Source: an uncultured Selenomonadaceae bacterium (GTDB lineage Bacteria; Bacillota; Negativicutes; Selenomonadales; Selenomonadaceae). From it: a DNA stretch of 64,000 bases. The stretch covers positions 1-64,000 of the forward strand of contig CAJOHN010000002.1 in the NCBI GenBank assembly GCA_905234235.1, in the 5' to 3' direction. How positions within the stretch are numbered: position 1 is the first letter of the stretch; every line of letters begins with the position of its first letter. The notes beneath the pieces are model-generated. The model saw only the letters and a program-made list of their open reading frames with translations. It was not told where the DNA came from and did no database searches. Both the position numbers and the translations under genes were made by a program. Of this stretch, positions 45,048-53,396 are shown piece after piece.

Positions 45048-45283
45048 CAAGCACTGGTTTCCCCGTCTATGTACTTAACAACATCCTCAACAGTCTTGAT
45101 TTTCTCGGCTTTCTCGTCGGGGATTTCAATGTTGAATTCCTCCTCGAATGCCATAATCAATTCGACTATGTCCAAAGAATCAGCACCTAAATCGTCGACG
45201 AAGGTTGAGCTCATTTGAATCTCGTCCTCTTCGACTCCAAGCTGCTCCTTGACGATTTTTTTTACCTGATCAAACGTTGACAC
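45047..45283 (-). CDS. acpP: Acyl carrier protein
   Basis: The 78-aa acidic protein has the phosphopantetheine site Ser in [18 protein letters not shown] and the usual ACP four-helix pattern. It carries growing acyl chains for the neighbouring Fab enzymes and PlsX. GTG 45283 follows GGAGGTGAC. It lies 28 bases after fabG; its TGA is at the edge of fold-back element A. Confidence 0.97.
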   Translation of the reverse strand: MSTFDQVKKIVKEQLGVEEDEIQMSSTFVDDLGADSLDIVELIMAFEEEFNIEIPDEKAEKIKTVEDVVKYIDGETSA

Positions 45284-45311
45284 TTACAGTCACCTCCTTC
45301 CAAAGCCGCGC

Positions 45312-46061
45312 TTACATTGCCATTCCGCCGTCTACCGACAGAATTTGCCCCGTGATATACGCCGCTTGATCCGATACCAAGAACGCCACTGCATTTGCAA
45401 CGTCTTCGGGAGTGCCCATCCTTCCCGCAGGTATCTCTTGCAACATCATTTCTTTAACCTTTTCGGAAAGTGCGGCTGTCATATCGGTATTAATCAGCCC
45501 CGGCGCGACTGCATTTACCGTCACGCCGCGCGACGCCAATTCTCTTGCCGCCGATTTTGTAAAGCCGATTATCCCCGCCTTTGCCGCCGCGTAATTTGTT
45601 TGGCTTATGTTGCCTTTGAGTCCCACGACGCTTGACATGTTGACAATTCGCCCGCCGCGTTGTTTCATCATAAGCTTTGTAACGGCTTTCGTGCAGTTGA
45701 AGACGCCCTTTAAATTGGTAGCGATAACTTTGTCGAAATCGTCCTCGCTCATTTTAAGCAGAAGATTATCGCGAGTTATGCCGGCGTTGTTCACCAGAAT
45801 ATCCAGCCGCCCCCACGCGTCGACAACTTTTTTAATCAGCTCCGTCACGACTGCAAAATTTGAAACGTCGCCTTGAACAAGCATAACTTCGCCGCCTGAA
45901 GATTCAATCGCGGCTTTAACTTCCTCTGCCTTTGCGCTGTTACTCGCGAAGTTCAAAGCAATTCTCGCCCCGTCTTCGGCAAGCCTTATTGCTATTGCTC
46001 GTCCAATGCCGCGTGAGCCGCCCGTCACGAACGCCACTTTGCCCGATAAATTTGAACTCAT
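45312..46061 (-). CDS. fabG: 3-oxoacyl-ACP reductase
   Basis: The 249-aa short-chain dehydrogenase has the NADPH motif TGGSRGIGRAIAI, NNAGITRDN, the catalytic Ser-Tyr-Lys (MSSVVG, then YAAAKAG) and the FabG C-terminal ITGQILSVDGGMAM. It reduces 3-ketoacyl-ACP in fatty-acid elongation. ATG 46061 is preferred to upstream in-frame starts, which lie across the promoter. Confidence 0.95.
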   Translation of the reverse strand: MSSNLSGKVAFVTGGSRGIGRAIAIRLAEDGARIALNFASNSAKAEEVKAAIESSGGEVMLVQGDVSNFAVVTELIKKVVDAWGRLDILVNNAGITRDNLLLKMSEDDFDKVIATNLKGVFNCTKAVTKLMMKQRGGRIVNMSSVVGLKGNISQTNYAAAKAGIIGFTKSAARELASRGVTVNAVAPGLINTDMTAALSEKVKEMMLQEIPAGRMGTPEDVANAVAFLVSDQAAYITGQILSVDGGMAM

Positions 46062-46087
46062 TACAACCTCTCGCCTCCCGTTTGCAG

Positions 46088-46116
46088 AATATAGCACAAA
46101 GACTTTCGCTTGTCTA
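46088..46116 (-). promoter_or_regulatory. Promoter of fabG-acpP-NPD
   Basis: Minus strand TAGACA (46116-46111), 17-base spacer, TATATT (46093-46088), about 27 bases before the fabG ATG. Confidence 0.7.
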
Positions 46117-46152
46117 CATTTTTTGAACGCCACAAAGTCTCCGCAAAATTTT

Positions 46153-47334
46153 TCAGCCGTTACCCGTCAGAGCTTTAACCTTAGCGAAATCGTCTTGCGC
46201 CTTAGCCTCATCGCCGACTGCTTGCCAAAAAATCCCTCTGCAGTAATAAGCAAAAGCCAATTTCGGGTCGAGTTCAATTGCCGTGTTCAAATCGGCAAGA
46301 ATTTTATCAGCCTCGACGCCACCCAATTCAAGATAAGCACCGCCGCGCAGAGCATACGCCGCCGCAAAATTTTTCTGCAGTTCAATGGCTTTGTTGGCGT
46401 CAGCAATCGCCTCGTTGAATCTCGATAAAATAATATTCATCATGCCGCGATTGACGTAGTGCACTGCATTATTCGGCGCGAGTTGAGCCGCTTTGTCGTA
46501 ATCGGCGAAGGCTTGCGTATAATTTCCCTGCGCTTGATAAACCGTGCCGCGATCGTTGTAAGCGTCGGCGTAATCGGGCTTGAGTTCAATCGCCTTGCTG
46601 AGGTCTGAAATTGCCGCGTCGTAATTTTGCAACTCCTTTTGAGTCGCGCCGCGCAAGGCATATGCCGCCGCGTTGTTGCCGTTAATTTCAATCGCCTCGT
46701 CGCAAAGTTTTATGACGCCTTGATAATCGCCGCTATAATAAAGTTTGCGGCAACCTTCAAGCTTCTGATTCGACAAGAAAATTTTTTCCTCCGCCGATAT
46801 TTCTTTGGTAAGTTCTTCGCGTCTGCCGCTTAGTTTGCCGTCCGCTGTGAGCCGTTTAATTTGCTCTTTGAGATTTGAAATTGTTTCGTCCTGCGTGGCT
46901 ATCGTCTTTTGAAATTCCTTATTCTGCGCGACAATCGTTGAACGTTCGCGCGCGCCTTTCTCAAGCCATGTATTTACGTCATCGGTTTCTATGTTCGCCT
47001 TAACCGTCGCCCGAATCGAAAAGCCGTTCCCGTCGGACAGCGGCGTCACGTCATATTTAACATCAACGACGCTCATAATCCCGCAAGCGATTGAAATTAT
47101 TTCGTCCTCGACCAGTTCAAGATTTTTTGTCGCGGAATAACTGCTGATAAAAACGCCCGCCTTTTCCTGCGCGGCACGTTCAGCTTTTTGCTTGGCGCGT
47201 TGTTTGGCAATGTCAAGCGTTTCAAATTCGTTCATGATGTATTCGTCGGTGCCCTCGTAAGTTTTAATCTCGGCATCGGCACTCGGCATAATTAACAAAC
47301 TGCTCGCGATAAGAGCCGCTAAAAATTTCTTCAT
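46153..47334 (-). CDS. Secreted TPR protein with LPP20/FlgT-like N-terminal domain, copy 1
   Basis: The 393-aa protein has a signal peptide (cleaved near ADA-E), an N-terminal domain starting EGTDEYIMNEFETLDIAKQR and containing a strand-rich half (SIRATVKANIETDDVNTW), a coiled-coil (about 130-180) and five or so TPR units (AYALRGATQKELQNYDAAIS, AYNDRGTVYQAQGNYTQAFA). It is paralogous to the next gene. TPRs mediate protein contacts, here in the periplasm. ATG 47334 follows GGAGGTG. Function is unknown; it interrupts the fatty-acid cluster between fabD and fabG. Confidence 0.75.
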   Translation of the reverse strand: MKKFLAALIASSLLIMPSADAEIKTYEGTDEYIMNEFETLDIAKQRAKQKAERAAQEKAGVFISSYSATKNLELVEDEIISIACGIMSVVDVKYDVTPLSDGNGFSIRATVKANIETDDVNTWLEKGARERSTIVAQNKEFQKTIATQDETISNLKEQIKRLTADGKLSGRREELTKEISAEEKIFLSNQKLEGCRKLYYSGDYQGVIKLCDEAIEINGNNAAAYALRGATQKELQNYDAAISDLSKAIELKPDYADAYNDRGTVYQAQGNYTQAFADYDKAAQLAPNNAVHYVNRGMMNIILSRFNEAIADANKAIELQKNFAAAYALRGGAYLELGGVEADKILADLNTAIELDPKLAFAYYCRGIFWQAVGDEAKAQDDFAKVKALTGNG

Positions 47335-47363
47335 GATTCACACCTCCGCGCAGATTTTAGCAA

Positions 47364-47396
47364 AAAAAAATCCCCGCGTCATTAGCAGGGAAAAAT
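47364..47396 (-). terminator. Terminator after TPR protein copy 2
   Basis: Minus strand stem TCCCTGC/GCGGGGA with loop TAATGAC and a run of nine T residues, only 30 bases before the copy 1 start, so it may attenuate rather than isolate copy 1. Confidence 0.6.
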
Positions 47397-47398
47397 TT

Positions 47399-48343
47399 TT
47401 ATTGAAGGGAACGCGCCTTATTCAAATCGCTTTGAGCCCCGTAAAAATCGCCAAGTCTTTGTCTGCACAGCCCGCGATTGTAATAGCTGTCCGCGTCATT
47501 GGGGTTGCGAGTAATCGCTCCGCTGAAATCCTCCGCCGCAAGCCTGTAATCGCCAAGCTTAACGTGAGCAAGCCCGCGATTGTAAAAACTTTTGAAGTCG
47601 CCGGGATTAAGTTCAATCGCCTTGTTAAAGTCGGCGACTGCGCCGTTAAAATTATTTAACCGATAATAAATCGCGCCGCGAATCAGATAAGCCGTCGCAC
47701 TCGACGAATTAAGTTCAATCGCTTTGGAGCAAAGATTAATCGCGCCGCTGTAATCGCCGTTGTAATAAAGTTTGCCGACCTCCGCCAGCTTTTGATTGGC
47801 TAGGAAAACTTTATCCTCAGCTTGAATCTGCGCGGAAATTTTCTCGGAATCTTGAGGTTTCTCGGCGAGTTGGCGTTTCAATTCGGCGATTTGAGCCTCC
47901 TGCGCAGCGAGTGCCTTTTCGAGTTCGATATTATGTTCGACGAGATTTGCTCTGTCCGACGTGTCACGATTAAGCCACTTGCCAACGTCGTCGCTGTCGA
48001 TGTCCGCCTTAACCGTCGCCTGCACAATTAAACTTTTGCCGTCTTCGAGGGGCGTCAACTTATATTGCACGTCGATAACTTTCAAAATGCCGCTCGTCAT
48101 GGTGCGCACTTCGTCCTTAGTTACCATCATATTGACGACTTCGGTTGTGCCCTCGACGAAAACGCCTGCTTGTTCCTGCGCGACGCGTTCGGCTTTTTGC
48201 TTAGCGCGTTGCTTGGCGATGTCGATAGTCTCGAACTCGCTCATGATGTATTCGTCGGTGCCCTCGTAAGTCCGAACTTCAGCGTTGGCGATTGGCATAA
48301 TCAACAAACTGCCCGCGATTAAAGCTGTTAAAAATTTTTTCAT
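47399..48343 (-). CDS. Secreted TPR protein with LPP20/FlgT-like N-terminal domain, copy 2
   Basis: The 314-aa protein is a paralogue of the downstream gene: the N-terminal 75 residues are nearly identical (EGTDEYIMSEFETIDIAKQR, AKQKAERVAQEQAGVFV). It has a signal peptide, a coiled-coil (about 125-165) and three TPR units (AYLIRGAIYYRLNNFNGAVA, FYNRGLAHVKLGDYRLAAED). ATG 48343 follows GGGAGGAG. It has its own promoter after fabD and a terminator, so it is a semi-independent unit. Function unknown. Confidence 0.75.
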   Translation of the reverse strand: MKKFLTALIAGSLLIMPIANAEVRTYEGTDEYIMSEFETIDIAKQRAKQKAERVAQEQAGVFVEGTTEVVNMMVTKDEVRTMTSGILKVIDVQYKLTPLEDGKSLIVQATVKADIDSDDVGKWLNRDTSDRANLVEHNIELEKALAAQEAQIAELKRQLAEKPQDSEKISAQIQAEDKVFLANQKLAEVGKLYYNGDYSGAINLCSKAIELNSSSATAYLIRGAIYYRLNNFNGAVADFNKAIELNPGDFKSFYNRGLAHVKLGDYRLAAEDFSGAITRNPNDADSYYNRGLCRQRLGDFYGAQSDLNKARSLQ

Positions 48344-48371
48344 GACTTACTCCTCCCAAAAGATTTTTCGG

Positions 48372-48400
48372 ATTATAACTTACGTCTCTTGGAATTTCAT
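48372..48400 (-). promoter_or_regulatory. Promoter of the TPR gene pair
   Basis: Minus strand ATGAAA (48400-48395), 17-base spacer, TATAAT (48377-48372), between fabD and TPR copy 2. Confidence 0.55.
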
Positions 48401-48404
48401 TAAA

Positions 48405-49328
48405 TCACGAATTCAAAGCGTCCAAAGTTTTTTTCAAGCTGTCTATGTCTTCGACGTTGAGGCTTTTGATTTTTTTATCGATACGGCGATTGAAGCCGCA
48501 GAGAGTTTTGCCGACGCCGCATTCGATAAAAGTATCCGCGCCGAAATTTTTCATCGCCTCGACGCACGCTATCCACTTGACGGGATTATCAGCCTGCGCA
48601 ACCAAATTATTTTTTATGTCAGCCGCCGAAGTTTCAAGTTCGCCCGTGAAGTTGGAGGCAACAGGAAATGCCGCGTCGTTAATCGTGACGTTATCGAGTT
48701 CGACCGCGAGTTTTTTAGCGGAGGGAGCCATCAACGTACTGTGGAAGGGTGCACTCACCGGCAAGATAACTGCTTTCTTCGCGCCCGCAACTTTTAATTT
48801 CTCGACAGCCGCCTCGACGCCCGCAGTTTTCCCCGCGATAACCGTTTGCCCCGGACAGTTGAAATTAACCGCTTGAACTTCGCCGACTTCCGCGCAGGTT
48901 TGAATAATCGTCGCGTCGTCAAGCCCGATAATCGCCGCCATTGCTCCTTCGCCGACGGGAACCGCCTCTTGCATGAATTGCCCGCGCTTATGAACCAAAA
49001 CTACCGCGTCTCTGAACTTAAGCGAACCCGCCGCCACCAACGCAGAATATTCGCCTAAAGAATGCCCGCCCGCAATGTCCGCCGTGACGTTTTCGGATTT
49101 TAAAATTTCATTGACGATAACGCTGACAACCAAAATCGCGGGTTGCGTGTTCGCCGTCAACTTCAAATCATCTTCCGAGCCGTCGAAACACATTTTTTTT
49201 ATCGAATAACCCAGCGCGTCGTCAGCCTCATCAAAAAGTTTCCTAGCCACGTCGAAGTTGTCATAAAAATCTTTACCCATGCCGACTGCCTGCGCGCCTT
49301 GACCGGGGAAAATAAATGCCGTCTTCAT
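48405..49328 (-). CDS. fabD: Malonyl-CoA:ACP transacylase
   Basis: The 307-aa protein has FIFPGQGAQAVGMG, the active-site Ser in GHSLGEYSAL, the Arg-containing VLVHKRGQFMQEAV and the His in SAPFHSTLM. It loads malonate onto ACP for chain extension. It begins three bases after fabK, in the conserved plsX-fabK-fabD order of Clostridia and relatives. Confidence 0.95.
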   Translation of the reverse strand: MKTAFIFPGQGAQAVGMGKDFYDNFDVARKLFDEADDALGYSIKKMCFDGSEDDLKLTANTQPAILVVSVIVNEILKSENVTADIAGGHSLGEYSALVAAGSLKFRDAVVLVHKRGQFMQEAVPVGEGAMAAIIGLDDATIIQTCAEVGEVQAVNFNCPGQTVIAGKTAGVEAAVEKLKVAGAKKAVILPVSAPFHSTLMAPSAKKLAVELDNVTINDAAFPVASNFTGELETSAADIKNNLVAQADNPVKWIACVEAMKNFGADTFIECGVGKTLCGFNRRIDKKIKSLNVEDIDSLKKTLDALNS

Positions 49329-49331
49329 AAC

Positions 49332-50279
49332 TCAACCCCACTTGCTCTGAACATTTTCAATCACGCCGCCTATGCCGTTGACAATGTCATCGATAATTTC
49401 CTTGACGGTTTTAACGTCGTCCAACATGCCGGAAATTTGCCCAATCATAACCGAGCCGTTTTCAACGTCGCCGCCGTGAGTTGCCTTGTGAAGTGCGCCC
49501 GCCCCTAAAGCTTCAAGCTCCTCGACCGTCGCGCCGTTAGCTTCCATTTCAAGATAAGTTCGCGTAAGTTTATTCGCCAAAACTCTGACGGGGTGCCCTG
49601 TTGTTCTGCCCGTTACGACCGTCGACCTGTCCTTAGCCTTCAGCACAAGATTTTTATAATTCGGATGAGCAATGCACTCCTTACTGAGCACAAAGCGCGT
49701 GCCCATCTGAATTGCGGAAGCTCCGAGCGCGAACGCCGCAACAATTCCACGCGAATCAGCAAAACCGCCCGCCGCGATAACTGGAACGTCTACAGCGTCA
49801 ACAACTTGCGGGACAAGCGGCATCGTAGAAATTTCGCCAATGTGTCCGCCCGATTCGCAACCTTCAGCAATGACAGCATCCGCGCCGCTTTTGACTAACC
49901 TTTTAGCCAAAGCAACGCTCGCCACGACCGGAATAACTTTGGAGCCGATAGCCTTAAGCGAAGGAACATATTCGCCGGGATTGCCCGCGCCCGTCGTCAC
50001 GACAGGAACTTTTTCATCGACCATCAGTTGCATAACTTCCTTGACGAACGGCGACATCAGCATTACGTTGACGCCGAACGGTTTATCCGTCCACGCCTTG
50101 CACTTTTGAATTTCTTTGTGCAGAACATCCGGAGGCATGTGTCCCGCGCCGATAAGTCCGAGCCCGCCCGCGTTCGATACCGCCGAGGCAAGCTCCGCCG
50201 TCCCTATCCACGCCATGCCGCCTTGAAATATCGGATACTTAATTTTCAGCAACTTACAGATGGCGTTATTTTCAAACAT
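49332..50279 (-). CDS. fabK: Enoyl-ACP reductase II
   Basis: The 315-aa flavoprotein of the NPD superfamily has YPIFQGGMAWIGTAELASAV, NVMLMSPFV, EGCESGGHIGEISTM and AAGGFADSRG with AIQMGTRFV, matching FabK. Position between plsX and fabD fixes the role: NADH- and FMN-dependent reduction of trans-2-enoyl-ACP, replacing FabI. ATG 50279 follows GAGGAGG. Confidence 0.92.
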   Translation of the reverse strand: MFENNAICKLLKIKYPIFQGGMAWIGTAELASAVSNAGGLGLIGAGHMPPDVLHKEIQKCKAWTDKPFGVNVMLMSPFVKEVMQLMVDEKVPVVTTGAGNPGEYVPSLKAIGSKVIPVVASVALAKRLVKSGADAVIAEGCESGGHIGEISTMPLVPQVVDAVDVPVIAAGGFADSRGIVAAFALGASAIQMGTRFVLSKECIAHPNYKNLVLKAKDRSTVVTGRTTGHPVRVLANKLTRTYLEMEANGATVEELEALGAGALHKATHGGDVENGSVMIGQISGMLDDVKTVKEIIDDIVNGIGGVIENVQSKWG

Positions 50280-50355
50280 AATCTCTCCTCCTCAACGGTT
50301 GCTCAGTCGGGCTTAAATTATACGAATCCGCCGCGTTTGTCAATTTAAAATTAGT

Positions 50356-51333
50356 TTAGAGCGTCGCCCTTATATGTTCAAGGATTTTGCTGTTGACATA
50401 ATCGCACGCCACGCCGATAGCCGAACAAATCGCCCGCGCATCCGACGAGCCGTGACTTATCACGCAATAACCGTCAACGCCCAAAAGCGGAGCTCCGCCA
50501 TTCTCCGAAACGTCAAGCCGCTTGTAAAGATTTTTGAACGTCGAATCGAGCAAACTTTTGCCCAAAAGTTCCGCGCCGCCGTTAGCCGTCAATTCTTCGG
50601 TTAAAAGTTTCATAATCGTCAGCGCAAGTCCCTCGCCGAATTTCAAAACTACATTACCGACGAAACCGTCACAAATCACAACGTCGAACACGCCGCGAGG
50701 AATATCGCGCCCCTCAGCATTGCCCGCGAAATTTATCGTCGTCAAATTCTTCAGCAGTTGGTAAGCCTCTTTAGCCTGTTCATTGCCCTTAGTTTCTTCC
50801 TCGCCGATATTCAACAACGCGACGGAAGGATTTTTAATCTTAAGGACGTGTTCGGCATAAAGCGAGCCCATTATTCCGCTTTGGATAAGATGTTCGGGGC
50901 GACTGTCGACGTTCGCGCCGCTGTCCAGTAAAAGTGTCGTGCCTCGCGGAGTTGGAATTGGAGTAGCGATTGCGGGGCGTCCTATGCCGTGAATTCGTCG
51001 CAAAATTAATTGAGCCGCCGCGACTGCCGCGCCCGTCGAACCTGCCGATAAAACTGCGTCGCACTCGCTATCTTTTACCATTTTAGTTGCCACGACGATT
51101 GACGAATTTTTTTTACAACGGACGGCGTCGGCGGGGTGTTCGCCCATTTCTATGACTTCGTCGGCGTGCCGTATTGTTATCGGTAAATTTTTTTCGTCGA
51201 AAGTCCCGCGAATTTTTTTCTCGTCGCCGACCAATATTACTTCGCACGGATATTTTTGAACCGCCAGCACTGCGCCCTTAATTATTTCCGCCGGAGCTTT
51301 GTCACCGCCCATAGCGTCGACTGCTATTTTCAA
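50356..51333 (-). CDS. plsX: Phosphate acyltransferase PlsX
   Basis: The 325-aa protein begins LKIAVDAMGGDKAPAEIIKG and contains MVKDSECDAVLSAGSTGA and CDGFVGNV, diagnostic of PlsX, which converts acyl-ACP to acyl-phosphate for phosphatidate synthesis. TTG 51333 is eight bases after TAGGAG. A strong hairpin with a T run lies between rpmF and this gene, so expression depends on read-through or a hidden promoter. Confidence 0.94.
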   Translation of the reverse strand: MKIAVDAMGGDKAPAEIIKGAVLAVQKYPCEVILVGDEKKIRGTFDEKNLPITIRHADEVIEMGEHPADAVRCKKNSSIVVATKMVKDSECDAVLSAGSTGAAVAAAQLILRRIHGIGRPAIATPIPTPRGTTLLLDSGANVDSRPEHLIQSGIMGSLYAEHVLKIKNPSVALLNIGEEETKGNEQAKEAYQLLKNLTTINFAGNAEGRDIPRGVFDVVICDGFVGNVVLKFGEGLALTIMKLLTEELTANGGAELLGKSLLDSTFKNLYKRLDVSENGGAPLLGVDGYCVISHGSSDARAICSAIGVACDYVNSKILEHIRATL

Positions 51334-51351
51334 CTTTCCCGCTCCTATCTG

Positions 51352-51384
51352 CAAAAAAATTAGGCAGGGGTTCAATGCCTGCCC
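51352..51384 (-). terminator. Terminator or attenuator between rpmF and plsX
   Basis: Minus strand GGCAGG/CCTGCC with loop CATTGAACC, then TAATTTTTTT. It ends only about 20 bases before the plsX start, leaving no room for a promoter. Confidence 0.7.
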
Positions 51385-51401
51385 AAATTGTTTCCGTATC
51401 C

Positions 51402-51578
51402 TCAAGCCGTTTCAATGACTTCTTTGCCGTCATAGTAACCGCATTCCAGGCACACATGGTGTGGGAGTTTAGGTTCATGGCATCTCGGACATTTTACATA
51501 GTTCGGAGCTTCCAACTTCCAATTTGCACGCCGCCTGTCGCGTCTTGATTTGCTTAATTTCCTTTTAGGTGCCGCCAA
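51402..51578 (-). CDS. rpmF: Ribosomal protein L32
   Basis: A 58-aa protein from TTG 51578 (AAGGAGGTG upstream) to TGA 51404-51402. It begins AAPKRKLSKSRRDRRRANWK and contains a zinc ribbon CPRC...CLEC, both typical of bacterial L32. DUF177-rpmF-plsX is a conserved order linking ribosomes with lipid synthesis. Confidence 0.95.
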   Translation of the reverse strand: MAAPKRKLSKSRRDRRRANWKLEAPNYVKCPRCHEPKLPHHVCLECGYYDGKEVIETA

Positions 51579-51599
51579 CGCTTACACCTCCTTTTTAGT

Positions 51600-51682
51600 T
51601 GTCAGGTTTTAGGGGGCAGGGGTCGGGTTTATCCCTGAAACCTATTCCCTGTTCACTGTTCCCTGTTCACTGTTCCCTAATC
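51600..51682. repeat. Fold-back heptamer element B
   Basis: TTTTAGGGGGCAGGGGTCGG on the left and CCCTG/TTCACTG repeats ending CCCTAATCA on the right. The DUF177 stop codon (51669-51667) lies inside the right arm, so the element encodes the last residues I-R-E-Q. Confidence 0.75.
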
Positions 51683-52122
51683 ACTTTCTCCAAAGCAACG
51701 AGTCTGGGGTCTGCAATAAATCTATCGCAACCGCATTCGCCCTCGTTCAAATTCGCGCCGCATTTCGGACACAATCCCTTACAGTCCGTCTTGCAAAGAT
51801 TTTTCATAGGCTGTCCGGCAAGCAGTTCGTCTCGCAAAAGTTCAGTCACGTCGATTAAATCTTCCACTGCCTCCGACTTATCAAACTCCTCCTCGAACTC
51901 GTGAACTTGATTTGCCGTCGCTTGACTTAAACATCTGTCGCAAGTAAAAGATTTCTTACAATGAATTTGCCCGCGAACGACGTAACATTTCCCCGAATCT
52001 TCGACCTCGCCGACGATTTTTATATCGCTGAAGCCATCCAATTCCTCGCCGAAAAGCTTTTCCGCCGTCCCGCTGAACTCGAAAGAAGCCTTATCGCCCC
52101 TTGCCGTTTGCACTTTCGGCAT
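51667..52122 (-). CDS. DUF177/YceD family protein
   Basis: The 151-aa protein has the YceD C-terminal pattern: FTCDRCLSQATA, then DVTELLRDELLAGQPMKNLC and a Cys cluster CKGLCPKCGANLNEGECGC. Members are encoded beside rpmF and are linked to 23S rRNA or ribosome biogenesis. ATG 52122 is the family-consistent start but overlaps the -10 box of a near-consensus promoter by two bases; GTG 52113 would coincide with the predicted transcript start. The end of the gene lies inside fold-back element B. Confidence 0.85.
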   Translation of the reverse strand: MPKVQTARGDKASFEFSGTAEKLFGEELDGFSDIKIVGEVEDSGKCYVVRGQIHCKKSFTCDRCLSQATANQVHEFEEEFDKSEAVEDLIDVTELLRDELLAGQPMKNLCKTDCKGLCPKCGANLNEGECGCDRFIADPRLVALEKVIREQ

Positions 52123-52149
52123 TTTACAACACCGCCCTTTTTGTGTCAA
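52121..52149 (-). promoter_or_regulatory. Promoter of the DUF177-rpmF-plsX-fab operon
   Basis: Minus strand TTGACA (52149-52144), 17-base spacer, TAAAAT (52126-52121). Confidence 0.7.
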
Positions 52150-52157
52150 GGCAACTT

Positions 52158-53396
52158 TTACCTCTCAAGCAGACTTTCCATTATTTCAAAAAAGTCTTCC
52201 TTGCCCTCCAGATACTTGAAAATTTTTTCCTTCAAGCGGCTGGTATGGTCAATTTGATTCGCGTACCAATCAAGCAAGCTCAGCAAATCTTTTTTATCGG
52301 AAAGGTTATTCTGCGTCGCCGAAAACATAAACACTTCAAAAACTTTATACGTTATCAAAAATCTCGACAAGTCCTTTGAAAGATCGTAGCTGTGATTCCA
52401 AGGATAAAGGTTAAGGAACAATTCATTGACAAGATAATTTTCGAAGAACGTCGAATAATCGGCAAGAAATTTTTTACGCGCTTCCGCGAGCCCGTTGTAA
52501 TTCGCGGTAATTTTCGAGATGGATATTTGGTTATTTTCGTCGAGTTCAATGTTAAGCGTCTTAATCACAGCGTCCATAAATCGGCGGTCTTGGTTAAGCA
52601 AACGAATTTCTTTGGTGTTGTAGAATGCTTCAAACATCTCCATTATCAGCCGAATAAATTTTTCCGCGTCGAAGGAAACGCTTTCAATCATCAACGGCAC
52701 TTGCTTTGCCAAAAATTCTTCCGAATTGTAAGTCGCGAGTAGCTTCGTAAATCCTTCTATGTCAGGCTTGCTCGAAAAATGTTCTTCCAACCTGTCGATA
52801 AAAAAGCACAGTACAATCAGCCTTTGATTGATTGACAGCGACCGCTCCTGTAGAATGTTAATCATCGCGATTTGAATTTTCGGAACGAGTTCAGCGTCGA
52901 CATCATTAATTTTGGTTTTCCTCATAGCTATTCTGCCGTGTTTGCTGTGAATTTTATCGGACACTTCAACCCATTCAAACTTTAGCGGCTCCTCTGCGAA
53001 TAAAACCATCTCCGCCGCCACCGGACAAGTTAAAGTCAGCGAGCGTTCAAAAAATTTCCCGATACCGTAAGTTAGTCGCGGATAAGTCGCGCAGGTCTGC
53101 GATAAAAATTCCTCGCCGTATTCCCGCTGAATTCCGCATAAGCCATCCGCCGTTAGGAACGGGCATGGTCTTCCTTTGAGAAAATATTTTCCCGCGTCTG
53201 ACTTAAATTCAAAGTGGGAAGTAATTTCTCTAGCTTTTTCCTTCGGCTGAATGCGTTGATATTTTTTGTAAGTTGCCTTGTCGAGGTCAATCTCCCACTG
53301 TCTATCACAACAATTATTTAAGCAATTATTACCCCACCCCGTACATTTAAATCGGCTGACGTATTCGGGCTGAAAGTATCGAAATGTTTTCATCAC
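52158..53396 (-). CDS. fliB: Flagellin lysine-N-methylase FliB
   Basis: The 412-aa protein has the FliB start: YFQPEYVSRFKCTGWG followed by C-x-x-x-C-C-D-R-Q-W, then CPFLTADGLCGIQREYGEEF and LSQTCATYPRL, a Cys-rich set proposed to bind an Fe-S cluster. FliB methylates lysines of flagellin; a flagellin gene starts at the left end of this window. It overlaps asd by four bases, so it is co-transcribed with a metabolic gene rather than with flagellar genes. Confidence 0.85.
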   Translation of the reverse strand: MMKTFRYFQPEYVSRFKCTGWGNNCLNNCCDRQWEIDLDKATYKKYQRIQPKEKAREITSHFEFKSDAGKYFLKGRPCPFLTADGLCGIQREYGEEFLSQTCATYPRLTYGIGKFFERSLTLTCPVAAEMVLFAEEPLKFEWVEVSDKIHSKHGRIAMRKTKINDVDAELVPKIQIAMINILQERSLSINQRLIVLCFFIDRLEEHFSSKPDIEGFTKLLATYNSEEFLAKQVPLMIESVSFDAEKFIRLIMEMFEAFYNTKEIRLLNQDRRFMDAVIKTLNIELDENNQISISKITANYNGLAEARKKFLADYSTFFENYLVNELFLNLYPWNHSYDLSKDLSRFLITYKVFEVFMFSATQNNLSDKKDLLSLLDWYANQIDHTSRLKEKIFKYLEGKEDFFEIMESLLER

